A DNA stretch of 10,000 nt from Botryococcus braunii. Taxonomy: Eukaryota > Chlorophyta > Trebouxiophyceae. The position numbers and the translations under genes are program-made. Location: the NCBI GenBank assembly GCA_002005505.1, contig KV908550.1:153293-163292 (forward strand), read 5' to 3'. This document shows, piece by piece, positions 1 to 8,546 of this stretch (the first letter of the stretch is position 1; each line of letters opens with the position of its first letter). Under the pieces are notes generated by a model. The model made no database searches, was not told where the DNA came from, and saw nothing but the letters and a program-made list of their open reading frames with translations.

Positions 1-339
1 TGAGAAAATCAGTCAAGGAATTCTGGCATTACCTCATGCGTACCCTCATGCGCACCCATCTCGAACAAACCCTGAACAAACCCTGAACAAACCCTGAACA
101 AACCTCGTGGAACCCTGAAGCTACCTCATGGGTAATCTGAAGCCAGACCTCGAACAAAACCTGGATATATTTCATGAATAAACCATGAATAAAGCTCAAG
201 GAACCATGAGTTTACCTTATGAGTTTTCCGGCATGGTGGAAACCCTGAAATGACCTCCTCGAGCAAAGCCGGAACAAACCTCTGGGACCTCAAGGACCTC
301 AAGTGGGCGAGGGGGGTTGCGGGCGGGGCCCCTGTGCAG
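1..339 (+). other. Intron of MPP-alpha upstream of exon a (partial)
   Basis: No coding similarity is visible. The stretch holds a short 11-bp tandem array and scattered degenerate copies of motifs such as AACCCTGAA, ACCTCATG and ACCATGA. It ends at the exon a acceptor GTGCAG. It is called intronic because exon a enters mid-protein. Confidence 0.7.
63..106. repeat. 11-bp tandem repeat, about four copies
   Basis: The unit GAACAAACCCT occurs at 63, 74 and 85, with a fourth, altered copy at 96. Looser relatives of the unit continue to about 250. Confidence 0.85.
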
Positions 340-510
340 ATGGTGTACAACATCGACTGTGTGAAGTCCCTGGTACCCCAAGCCCTGGAGATCGTGTGCG
401 ATGCCGTGCTGTACCCCAAGTTCAATCCCTGGGAAGTGGAGCAGCAGGTCAACAGGCTGAAGGAGGATGTCAAAGTCATGAAAGCAAACAACCAGACTGC
501 CCTCCTTGAG
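340..510 (+). CDS. MPPA: MPP-alpha exon a (57 codons)
   Basis: The exon starts after GTGCAG and opens with [19 protein letters not shown], matching the plant segment that follows REQM. It ends [10 protein letters not shown] before a GT donor at 511 (GAG|GTCTTC, a weak donor). Phase 0 at both ends. Upstream in-frame codons to position 250 are open but read through intron-like repeats and do not resemble the family, so 340 is preferred. Confidence 0.88.
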
Positions 511-2065
511 GTCTTCCCTTGCCCTTGCATGCTTCTTTCTGTGCCCTTCCCCTCCTCTTGATCTGCATGGCCCTCGTGCCAATTTTTCCTCTGTCCTTCC
601 CCTCTCTCTCCTCCTCCGGATGTACACTGCTTTCCTGCCGTGTGGCTCTGTTCTGCCTCTTTTTCTTCCTCCTGATGTACACTTCTGTCCTGCCGTGTGG
701 CTCTGTACTGCCTCTCTCTTTCCGATATACACTTTTCTGCCGTTTGGCTCTGTCCTGCCCCTCTCCTTTTTCTGATGTACACTTCGTTCTCGCCGTTTGC
801 CTCCTTCCTGCCTCTCACCATGTCCAGATGTAAACTTCTGTCCTTCCGTTTGCCTCCTTCCTGCGTCTCACCGTGTCCAGATGTAAACTTCTGTCCTTCC
901 GTTTGCCTCTTTTCTGCCTCTTTGTTGCATGAGGTGGCTTTCAGGGGAGCCCCGGAGTGTATAATGCTCGTAGGGTTTTGTGGGAACGCCTTTTAGAGGG
1001 CTGTAGGGTTTGGATGCAGGGATTGCATGAGGTGGCATTCACGGGAGCCCCGGAGTGTGTAATGCTCGTAGGGTTTTGTGGGAACGCCTTTTTGAGGGCT
1101 GTAGGGTTTGGATGCAGGGATTGCATGAGGTGGCTTTCACGGGAGCTCTGGCAAAGCCCCTCTTGGCTCCGGAGTCTGTCATTCCCGGCTTCTCTGCTGA
1201 GGCCCTCACGGTGGGCCCCTCACTCCCCTTGGCCGCGCCCTCCCTTCCCTCCTCTTGGCCGCACCCTCCCTTGCCTCCCCTTGGCCTCGCCCTCCCTTGC
1301 CTCTCCTTGCCTCTCCTTGCCTCTCCTTCCCTTCCCTTCCCTTGGCCTCGCCCTCCCTTCCCTCCCCTCCCCTTGGCCGCACCCTCCCTTGCCTCCCCTT
1401 GCCTCGCCTTCCCTTCCCTCCCCTTGGCCTCGCCCTCCCTTCCCTTCCCTTGCCGCATGGCACCACCCATCACTCCGCGCAATGCATTCCCCCTCTGCGC
1501 AACTCGCATCACCAGCAAAGACTCGTATCTCCAGCAACCAGCGAGGAGCAATTTGCACTGCCTTGTGTGGCGGTTGGCAACCGGCAGTGGCCTCAATTGA
1601 CTTGTCCCCTCCCCGCGCCCGCTGGGCTTGCCTTTCTTTCTCTCTTCTCTTCTTTCCTTCATCTCGCCCTCTGTCTCTCCCCCTCTTTTTATTTTGCTTG
1701 CGGTCCAACTCACCCTGTCATGAGCTCCATGTCTATGTCGCCTGATGACGTTAACCTTATTGCTCACGAGATGAAAGGCAGTGGGATGTGGTGTCTGATC
1801 CCGGAGGCTGGGCATGGCGAAGGCTTTCGTGGCGGAGAACTACACGGCTCCGCGCATCGCGCTGGCGGCGGCGGGGGTGGGGCACGCGGACCTGCTGTCT
1901 TGGGCCAAGCCGCTGGTGGGCGGGCTGCCCTCCGCCCCCAAGTCGCCCTCCCCCACCTCCACTTACGTCGGCGGTGACTGGCGGTGCGAGTACCTTCATT
2001 TGATATCGATGAGATTCATTTGCGGCAGAGTGTTTGCGGGTTTGTGGATATGTGATGTGTGTGTG

Positions 2066-2139
<74 letters not shown>

Positions 2140-2164
2140 TGTGTGTGTGTGTGTGTATGTGTGT

Positions 2165-2227
<63 letters not shown>

Positions 2228-2969
2228 CGTGTGCGTGCGAGTGTGTGCGCGTGCGTGTGCGTGCGTGTAACCCGGTGTCCAGGTCCAGGTGTATGTATCT
2301 TTTTAATGCGGAACTGGCTCGAAGGCCTCATCGAGGGATGTGTCCAATCTCCGGTCCCCATTGCGTTCGCCTGATTGGCTGTGTTGCTCGTGGTTGTCCT
2401 TGGGCTTTATTCTTTGTCGACTGCCAAAAACCACTTTGCATCGAAAGAGAGGGTCCGGGTGGGGGGGGGGTGGGCTGGTGAATGTTTGTGGCTTTAACCC
2501 TAGAGGTTCGGGATGCCATGACCTTCCGTTTGCTGAACCCGGGTCCAGACTTCTGGCTCCTCTGGGCTGACATTAGGGCTTATGTAACGTGGGGTTGAGT
2601 AAAATCCCCCCCCCCCCGGGGGGTTATGTGCGCCGGATTGCGCTGAGGCGGTGATTGGTGGCGGGGGAGGGCAGGCAATACGCGGCCAGCCCGGTAACGC
2701 ACCTGTTGATCGCCTTTAACGCTGCGGGAGGATGGCGGGACGTCAAGACCTCTGTTGTACTGACTGTACTGCAGTTCCTGCTCGGGGGCGGCGGCTCCTT
2801 CTCGGCTGGGGGCCCCGGTACCGCCCCTCCCCCTCCCCCGTCCCTCTCGCTCTCCCCTGTGTGTGACTGTCCTTTAGACCCTTCCCACTCCGCTTCTTGC
2901 GCAGTCGTTTGGGAGGGGGTTTGTGTGGGTGTGCGTGCACGTGCTTGTGCGTTTGCATGCGCGTGCATG

Positions 2970-3028
<59 letters not shown>

Positions 3029-5280
3029 GTGTGTGTGTGTGTGTGTGGGGTGGGGGGGGGGGAGACAAACACACTGATGGAGGGGGAGATGAACATCAAG
3101 GGAGAGGGGGTACATGTGCTCACGCGTGCCTGTGTGTCTGCCGGTTCATGCCGATACAAATGTGCACGCACAACCGCATATACCGTCTCTTTTGATGCCG
3201 GAGGAGTTGCAGGTTCACTTCAAGCATGAGAAGGAAGTGGTGGGGGGCCCCTGCAGGCAAAGGAATGCATTCCCGGCTGTACGCGCGGGTGTTGAACCAA
3301 TACGCCTGGGCGCACAGCTGTACCGCATTTTCATCGCTTTACAATGACAACGGGCTGTTCGGCATTCTGATCTCCCCAGACAGCTCCAAAGTGGCCGAGG
3401 CTGTGGCTGTCGCCTGCAAGGAGCTCCAGGTCCTGCCCCCCCCCCCTTCCCCCCCGCTGGGCCCCCCATAACATATAGTTATGGAGTAAAATATAGTAAA
3501 CCGGTGTAAGTGCTGTGAGACGATGTAGAAAAGGTAATGCTCAACAGCAAGGCCCCACTTTCTTTAAATTCTTCCTTCTCCATCAGATTTGGTTAAGCAG
3601 CAGCTGGAGGGAGGGAGGGTGCAGTAGGGGAAGGTGCGGTAAGGGAGTGGACGCTAGGGGATGGTGCAGTAGGGGATGGTGCGGTCGGGGAGGGTGCGAT
3701 ATGGAGGATGCGGTAGGGAGGGTGCGGTAGCGAATGGGGGCTCTTCAACGATTGCTGGGTATTAAGTGATTGTGGGTGGAGGGTCGTGACAGCCAGGTGC
3801 ATCGGCAGACTTGGTAACTGCAAATGCGAGGTGTCTGGGTGCGGGTTCGTGGCTTGCAGGGGCAGCGAGTGGGAGGGATTGGGGTCTGAAAAGTCCAGAT
3901 AATTTGGGTGGGGGTGGGTGGGAAGTCGTGGCTTTGATGAATTGAGGCAGTGGGGGAGGTGGTGGGTTCGAATGGATGGGCATATGAAATTAAGAAAATT
4001 GTTCTGGGTTGGGCTTATTCCGGGCGGAGGATGGGAAACTGAAGTGCTTATGGGTGGGGGGTTTGTGGCAAGCGGTGGCTTCGACTGCACAAGTGAAAAC
4101 TGAAGGCTTTATGTCTTGGGGGTCTGTGGCAGGCACTGGTTTCGACTAAAGAGTATGTGAAACTGAAGTATTAATGGGCTGGGCGCTTGAGGGCTTAGCC
4201 CGTAGGCAGTGGCTTGGAATCCATACGTATTTGAAAGTGAAGGGCATATGAGGAGGGGCTTGTGGGTTGTGGGTTGCGAGACACGCGGTTGTGGGTGGGA
4301 GGTTGTGGCGGGCGGGGGCTTTCAGTCTGGGTATGTGAAACTGATGTGGCAATGGTTGGGGGGGGGGGGGGGGGCCTTTGTCGCAGGCTGTGGCATGAGT
4401 ATGTAAAACACTGAAAATGTTTATGCCTTGGGTGTGTGTGGCATGCAGTGGTTTCGACTGCAGAGTATGTGAAAGATAAGTGCTAGTGGGTTGGGCGCTT
4501 GAATGTTCAGCCCTTTGGCGGTGGCTTTGAATCTACAGGTATGTGAAACTGAAGGGCTGGTTGAAGTGAAGGATGGAAGTAAGAGTTGAAGGAGTGAAGA
4601 ATGTGGTGCAGGCTGTAGCGTCGGATGTGCCAGTGGCGGAGCTGGAGAGGGCGAAGAATGCCGCCATCAGCAGCATCCTCATGAATCTGGAGAGCCGCGC
4701 CGTCGTGGCCGAAGACATTGGCCGCCAGATCCTTACTTATGGCCACAGGTGCCTTTCCTCGTCTCTCATTCCCACCTTCTTCCCGGTGTCTCTTCATTGT
4801 TCCATTTGCCCCTCACTGTTCCAATTTGCCCCTCACTGTTCCGTTCGCCCCTCACTGTTCCGTTTGCCCCTCACTGTTCTGGTTGCCCCTCACTGTCTCG
4901 TTTGCCACTCACTGTTTTATTGGCCCCTCACTGTTCCGTTTGCCCCTCACTGTTCCAACTTGCGCCTCTCTGTTCCATCTGTAGTTCGTTCGTTCTTTCT
5001 TTCTCTACTGGTGCCAGGGCAGGCCCAAGGGATGTTTACCTGCCTCCCTTCATGCGTCCCTACAAATCTCTGGGGCTCCATAAACAGTTTATCAATGTTG
5101 TGGTTTGGGATGTGGCGCAGGAAATCAACAGCGGAGTTTGTGGATGCAATGAAGGGGCTGACGCCGAAGGACGTGTCCTCAGTGGTGGCGGCCGCCCTCA
5201 AGACGCCTCCCAGTGTGGCTGCCCTGGGCGACATCAGCAGCGTCCCCCGCTACGACGCCATCGCCCGCCGGTTCACGTGA
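340..5280 (+). CDS. MPPA: Mitochondrial processing peptidase alpha subunit, C-terminal seven exons (5' partial)
   Basis: MPP-alpha pairs with the catalytic beta subunit in mitochondria to cut targeting presequences from imported proteins; in plants the dimer is also a core part of the cytochrome bc1 complex. Exons read from the sequence are 340-510, 1118-1210, 1823-1983, 2675-2817, 3257-3429, 4612-4748 and 5121-5280. They total 1038 bases, 345 residues plus TGA, in one open frame with matching phases at every junction. Residues 1-80 are the end of the N-terminal M16 domain and the rest is the C-terminal M16 domain. The glycine-rich substrate loop that marks alpha subunits ([12 protein letters not shown]) is at about residues 179-190, followed by KGMHSRLY. 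Other family blocks are [35 protein letters not shown] and [13 protein letters not shown]. Usual length is about 500, so roughly 155 N-terminal residues, including the degenerate metal-site region, lie left of the window. Remembered plant homologues align across most junctions without gaps. Identification is very secure; exon edges are predicted. Confidence 0.95.
619..924. repeat. Intronic minisatellite, six copies of 50-55 bp
   Basis: Units begin with GATGTACACTT or GATGTAAACTT at 619, 674, 724, 774, 827 and 880. Each continues with CTGCCGTTTGGCTCTG-like and CCTGCCTCT-like blocks. The last two units are almost identical, so the array has grown recently at its right end. It fills most of the intron after exon a. 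Confidence 0.88.
925..1146. repeat. 98-bp tandem duplication carrying the exon b acceptor
   Basis: TTGCATGAGGTGG recurs at 925, 1023 and 1121, an exact 98-bp period. Two full intronic copies precede the real exon. The second and third have the acceptor GGATGCAG immediately upstream (ending 1019 and 1117); the first lacks it. The intronic copies also keep CCCGGAGTGT, like CTCCGGAGTCTGT inside exon b, as if the copied exon piece had lost about 25 bases. Confidence 0.93.
1118..1210 (+). CDS. MPPA: MPP-alpha exon b (31 codons)
   Basis: It opens [20 protein letters not shown] after GATGCAG and ends SAEALT before ACG|GTGGGC. It aligns residue for residue with the plant segment around GALANPLLAPESAI. 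Phase 0 at both ends. Its first 25 or so bases and its acceptor are also present as upstream tandem copies (see the 98-bp repeat). Only the acceptor at 1117 gives the right frame, because the 98-bp period shifts frame. Confidence 0.87.
1215..1455. repeat. Pyrimidine-rich intronic repeat
   Basis: Degenerate copies of CCTTGGCCGCACCCTCCC and CCTTGGCCTCGCCCTCCC alternate with TTGCCTCTCC blocks, starting a few bases after the donor at 1211. One strand is almost purely pyrimidine. The rest of this intron (1456-1822) is unique sequence without a recognisable feature. Confidence 0.85.
1823..1983 (+). CDS. MPPA: MPP-alpha exon c
   Basis: It reads [20 protein letters not shown] through STYVGGDW, the start of the C-terminal M16 domain. 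The chosen acceptor ends GCGAAG, the only one in the gene not ending CAG. It is chosen because a stop at 1796-1798 blocks the frame further upstream and because the joined spacing ([10 protein letters not shown] then AF) equals the family spacing. The donor is G|GTGCGAG at 1984; phase 2 at the end. Confidence 0.82.
2056..2268. repeat. TG microsatellite in MPP-alpha intron
   Basis: About 210 bases of nearly uninterrupted TG dinucleotides, with rare TC/TA/GC interruptions and a GCGTGC-rich right end. It lies in the intron 1984-2674. The same intron also has a G run near 2459-2470 and a C/G homopolymer block near 2608-2624. Open frames through it (CVCVCV or HTHTHT) are artefacts. Confidence 0.98.
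2675..2817 (+). CDS. MPPA: MPP-alpha exon d with glycine-rich loop
   Basis: It begins after GGGCAG; its first base completes an Arg codon (CG+G). It reads [20 protein letters not shown], then [20 protein letters not shown], and ends one base into a Gly codon before GTACCG. The glycine-rich loop binds presequence substrate in MPP-alpha (family knowledge). Confidence 0.92.
2922..3062. repeat. Second TG microsatellite with terminal G run
   Basis: An imperfect TG array in the intron 2818-3256, interrupted by GTGG and TTG units and ending in a G-rich tract. The TG-rich strand is again the sense strand. Confidence 0.97.
3257..3429 (+). CDS. MPPA: MPP-alpha exon e
   Basis: It begins after CCTGCAG, completes the Gly codon and reads [15 protein letters not shown], then [16 protein letters not shown], ending CKELQ at CAG|GTCCTG. 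The phase 1 entry and phase 0 exit fit both neighbours. Confidence 0.92.
3607..3736. repeat. 15-bp G-rich minisatellite
   Basis: About eight degenerate copies of GGTGCGGTAGGGGAT at 14-16 bp spacing (for example 3618, 3633, 3663, 3678, 3693 and 3721) within the 1182-bp intron 3430-4611. Frames crossing it code low-complexity peptide only. Confidence 0.85.
3960..4570. repeat. Degenerate ~67-bp minisatellite before exon f
   Basis: Recurring blocks are GTATGTGAAACTGA (4153, 4331, near 4399, near 4465, 4539), GCTTATGGGTTGGG-like, TTTGTGGCAGGC-like and GTGGCTTCGACTGCA-like. Spacing between the last four is 66-74 bases. A long G run sits near 4358-4374. The nearer stretch 3737-3959 is unique G-rich sequence. 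Confidence 0.8.
4612..4748 (+). CDS. MPPA: MPP-alpha exon f
   Basis: It reads [18 protein letters not shown], then [18 protein letters not shown] and ILTYGH, ending two bases into an Arg codon before GTGCCT. The acceptor GTGCAG at 4611 gives family-like spacing from ELQ to ERAK. A start after the AG at 4598-4599 (adding NVVQ in the same frame) cannot be excluded. Confidence 0.85.
4793..4984. repeat. 19-bp tandem repeat in last MPP-alpha intron
   Basis: About ten copies of CTCACTGTTCCGTTTGCCC. CTCACTG starts at 4812, 4832, 4851, 4870, 4889, 4908, 4927 and 4946, with degenerate copies at both ends. Most steps are exactly 19 bp. Confidence 0.92.
5121..5280 (+). CDS. MPPA: MPP-alpha last exon with stop codon
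   Basis: It begins after GCGCAG; the first G completes Arg of GHRK. It reads [20 protein letters not shown], then [19 protein letters not shown] and TGA at 5278-5280. This matches the conserved C-terminus of the family (GD...VP.Y......F), so the protein ends at its normal place. Confidence 0.93.
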
Positions 5281-6060
5281 GCGGGAAATCCCCATAACAG
5301 GAAAAACGTGTTTGAAAGCGCGTCGTGAAACGCGTTTAGAAACGTGTCATGATGGCTGGCTGTGGTTGGGCTCGCCATTGGTTTCGGACAGCCGGTGCAG
5401 TGGGAGGAGCATCAGCTTGGAGAGCGCGGATGGCCATGCGTGGCTGCACGTTTGCGTCTCGGAAGTGTCCCTGATCATTCATACCGGCTAGTAGTGCAAT
5501 TGGCTGTAAACGGGATGTAATGATGACATCGCATTCCAAACCCATGTCAACTGCAGTTGCACCTGCATGTCGCCCCGCTGCTAGCAATCGTGAACCCCAC
5601 ATTTCTGGGGACTGTACAGCCACCTTGCCACGCGTTAACGTGTTGCCACATCAGCGCATCGTCACGCTTAGCCACATTTCCACTTCCGGGCAGGGCACCT
5701 CCTGGACATGCCGATGGGGCGGGAGCTTTGGTCGGCCGGACGATCAGATGCTAGTTTGTGAAGATGTGCTCATGCTCCTCGGGCTCCTTGCTCGAGGAGG
5801 CAGAAATGCAGGTCTGCAAGAGCAGCGTGCAATCGAGGACCAGGCCTCTGACTTTCGAGACTGCGAGCAGCCTGCGCTTGTTTCCGCACTACAACCACCA
5901 CGGTTGTTCATCATGAGCTCTACTCTAGATCTGACATGCTCGTGAGTAGCTGGAAGTATCGCCGACTATGCAACCCATTTGACACACACTGTTCTGTTGA
6001 TGTGCAGCGCTGGTATTGGCAGGACCTGAGACTTTGAGGAGGGGGGGGGGGGGTGTTATC
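5281..6060 (+). other. MPP-alpha 3' UTR and spacer
   Basis: No gene is recognised. TGTAA, the usual polyadenylation signal of chlorophyte algae, occurs at 5505-5509 and 5516-5520, about 230 bases after the stop, so cleavage shortly after 5530 is plausible if this is a green alga. Three AAACGYGTT-like blocks lie at 5303-5346. A run of 13 G sits at 6041-6053. The 141-residue open frame 5520-5945 resembles nothing known and is not called. Confidence 0.5.
5505..5520 (+). promoter_or_regulatory. Candidate polyadenylation signals (two TGTAA)
   Basis: Two TGTAA pentamers 11 bases apart, downstream of the MPP-alpha stop on the sense strand. The assignment depends on the organism being a chlorophyte. 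Confidence 0.4.
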
Positions 6061-6537
6061 CTTTCAGATCCAAAGTACCTCAAGGTACTTCAAGGTACTT
6101 GTTGTCATATATCCGCCCAGTTGAAGATACGATTACTAGTTCAGGACCACGTGTCTAGAAGATAGGCTTTTGTTCGTAGTGAAGTTTTAGGACTGTTTAC
6201 AGCTGCATTTTAGCTTGAAGGATCCGTGTATTCGTCTTCATTGCAGGAGAGAATGTCTCGACTGTGTCCCAGCAATTGAACGATGGCAGGAAAGAGTGGT
6301 TCAACTGTAAAGGACATGTAATCGGGTATTTGCGTCAGGAACTTATACGTATCTATGGGTATATAAATGGGTCACGTGATGGTCGCGCTTCAGCCACTGA
6401 GACTTTCGAAAGTCTCAAGTTCCATAATTGCTTTTGGATACATGTGTTATGTGTACGTACCTCCAATGTGGAAAGTTCGTTCCTGTTAAGAGCAACGTTG
6501 AAAACATGTGTGTAACGGGTGCACCTGTTATACATAG

Positions 6538-6538
<1 letters not shown>

Positions 6539-6593
<55 letters not shown>

Positions 6594-6637
6594 GCCCGCA
6601 CGCACGCGCGCACACACACACACACACCCCCCCCCCC

Positions 6638-6700
<63 letters not shown>

Positions 6701-6714
6701 GCGCGCGCGTGCGT
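6539..6714. repeat. Composite CA/CG microsatellite with central C run
   Basis: A CA array gives way to alternating CG (about 6579-6612), then CA, a run of about 14 C near 6627-6640, CA again to about 6696, and a GCGCGCGTGCG end. It is intergenic. Alternating purine-pyrimidine of this length can form Z-DNA (known property). Confidence 0.97.
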
Positions 6715-7126
6715 TCGATGCATTTCAGACTGGGGAGTCAGGTTTTGGTAAAGTGGGGCCTCCCGGGAAAGTGGGGCTCAAGAACATGAGCGCAACAAAC
6801 ATATGCATGCATGGAAATAAAAGCACGGCCTCAATCAAAGGGAGGGTTCCCAATTGACAATGTACAGCAAGTCATCAGAGTCGATCATGGTCCCACATGC
6901 TGGAGGGCTCCGAGGAAAGCTGTCCAGGCCAAAACAATTACACAGTCTGCAGCACTGACAGAAACGAACCCTGCCGAGAAACCCTACCCACGTGGGTGTA
7001 TGCACGCAATTGTGAAGGCCATTACCTGACCAAGGCTTCTTTTGAGGCCTAAGGATTACTGAGCGGGTTCAAGACCTTCAACTCAACATTCTTAACGGCT
7101 GGTTAATGCATCGAGCAAGCCAATGG

Positions 7127-7162
7127 CATCTGGACCAAAATTGGCCAATTTTGGCCCAGATG
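7127..7162. repeat. 36-bp near-perfect palindrome
   Basis: The inner 20 bases (7135-7154) are a perfect inverted repeat without a spacer, CCAAAATTGG followed by CCAATTTTGG. After one mismatched pair the arms continue with CATCTGG and CCAGATG. Confidence 0.9.
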
Positions 7163-7768
7163 ATACAGGACCCAACTTGCCACATTCTTGGAGGACCCGT
7201 TGACGTCACACAAAGTCAGAAACGGACAAGTCCTAAATGCCTACGTGTACGTCCTAGTAAAATCGAGTGCTAGCTAGGGCTAGCCTCCAGCCGTTCTGCC
7301 CAGCCACACGTGATCCCAACTTCACAGGCTACGGCAGGAGGATAAGCCCGTGCAGCCTCCAGCTGCCAAAGCGGTGTCTCACATCATGTGAGTCACGTGG
7401 GTATAACTCTACTTAATAAACCGGTATTACCGCACATGTCCTGCGCAAATAGCCTTGGTTCTTCTCCAAGCAAGGCACGAGTAGCCGGGACATCATCTTG
7501 ATTAACAAGCAAGGCAGGGTCCTTGTACATGCAGTACTCTGCGGTACGCACCGCAGTACACCTGCATTGTCCCCACCAACCACCCAGGACAAGCTGGGAA
7601 TATATCAGGCGCGCCTGACATGAAAGTTGCAACGTTGCAAATTTAACCAGGCCTTATAATGTATTTTATTGATGAGAGCTTTGCCTTTTTGCAGAGTTTG
7701 GGGATAGTGCAGGAGGAGAATCTAATCTGCCGAATTCGGGCATTCGCAGCCCTGTGAAGAGACGAAGA

Positions 7769-7802
7769 CCAGGGTGTTCAGTCAACCAGGGTGTTCAGTC
7801 AA
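7769..7802. repeat. Perfect 17-bp tandem duplication
   Basis: CCAGGGTGTTCAGTCAA occurs twice head to tail without a mismatch. No gene context is recognised. Confidence 0.9.
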
Positions 7803-8522
7803 GAGGGGGAGGGCCAGACTTCTACATACGTGTATCCCCACACGGGTCCAGTCATATGAATTCCCAGTCTCGGGTAAAATGCCTTTATACATATTTTAAA
7901 CGTCATTGGCACAGAACACATGACCTGTGGCAAAATCTGCTGCGCCCGAAAGGAATTTCCATTAGATCAAGAGAAGTGAATACACCCTTTACCTCACATG
8001 CAAATTCGTAAGGTACTTGAATACGTTGTATTTATGGGGCTGATGCTCGAAGCAGAGGAACATATGTCGCTGACGGTGATGCCACTAGTACTGCCGTACT
8101 GGGAGTACGTACTGCAGTTCTGCATGAGGGATAACCCCCCACACAGAGGGATAACCCAATTGGAACGTTCCAATGGGGCCCTGCACCCCGCAACTGTCTT
8201 GCTCATAAGATATAACTCAGAAGATATAAGCCTGGGGCTCCCTGAACGAAATAACACCAACCTCCTTGCCCTGCAAGCTTGACCGCAGATTTTGGAATCT
8301 CTTGAACCAAAGCTGAAATCAAGGGGTCCATGAAAATCCAACAACAGATACTAGTATCCTTCGTACCGTCATTGCCAATACTGCCATTACCAGTTGATTT
8401 ATCCTGAAGGAGACTCCCAAGGAAGGCTTCACAGTTTTTCTATGACTTCTACTGGCAAAACATCGATGCTAACAGACATTTTGGCAGCAGGAGTCCAAGG
8501 GCGTTCCTGTACACAACGCCTT

Positions 8523-8546
8523 CTTGATGGAGCCGACTCCATCAAG
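8523..8546. other. 10-bp perfect hairpin
   Basis: CTTGATGGAG and CTCCATCAAG enclose the four-base loop CCGA. The second copy of the 133-bp duplication (8656-8686) keeps only a 7-bp stem, CTTGATG/CATCAAG, with a longer loop. Confidence 0.85.

Noticed and set aside
126..821. 231-codon minus-strand open frame
   Set aside because: It runs antisense over exon a and the 50-55 bp minisatellite; its peptide is repeat-derived and charged, with no domain.
957..1815. Long open frames on both strands across the pyrimidine-rich repeat
   Set aside because: Low-complexity Pro/Leu/Ser or Gly/Arg/Lys peptide lacking stops because of the repeat. Only 1118-1210 in one frame matches a protein family.
2034..2481. 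Open frames coding Cys-Val or His-Thr repeats across the TG tracts, also at 2624-3195 and 6353-6857
   Set aside because: They are translations of dinucleotide microsatellites in introns or spacer; a six-frame-open repeat gives such frames automatically.
3940..3985. GGGTTCGAAT resembling a tRNA T-arm
   Set aside because: No acceptor, D or anticodon arms fit around it; it belongs to the G-rich intron repeat (compare GGCTTCGACT in other units).
4793..4984. Regular 19-bp array considered as CRISPR
   Set aside because: There are no unique spacers between units; it is a head-to-tail tandem repeat inside a eukaryotic intron.
5520..5945. 141-codon plus-strand open frame downstream of MPP-alpha
   Set aside because: No recognisable motif, no splice-consistent extension, and it overlaps the likely 3' end signals of MPP-alpha.
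7754..8011. 85-codon plus-strand open frame (MKRRRPGC...)
   Set aside because: No family resemblance; it contains the 17-bp tandem duplication and looks like chance.
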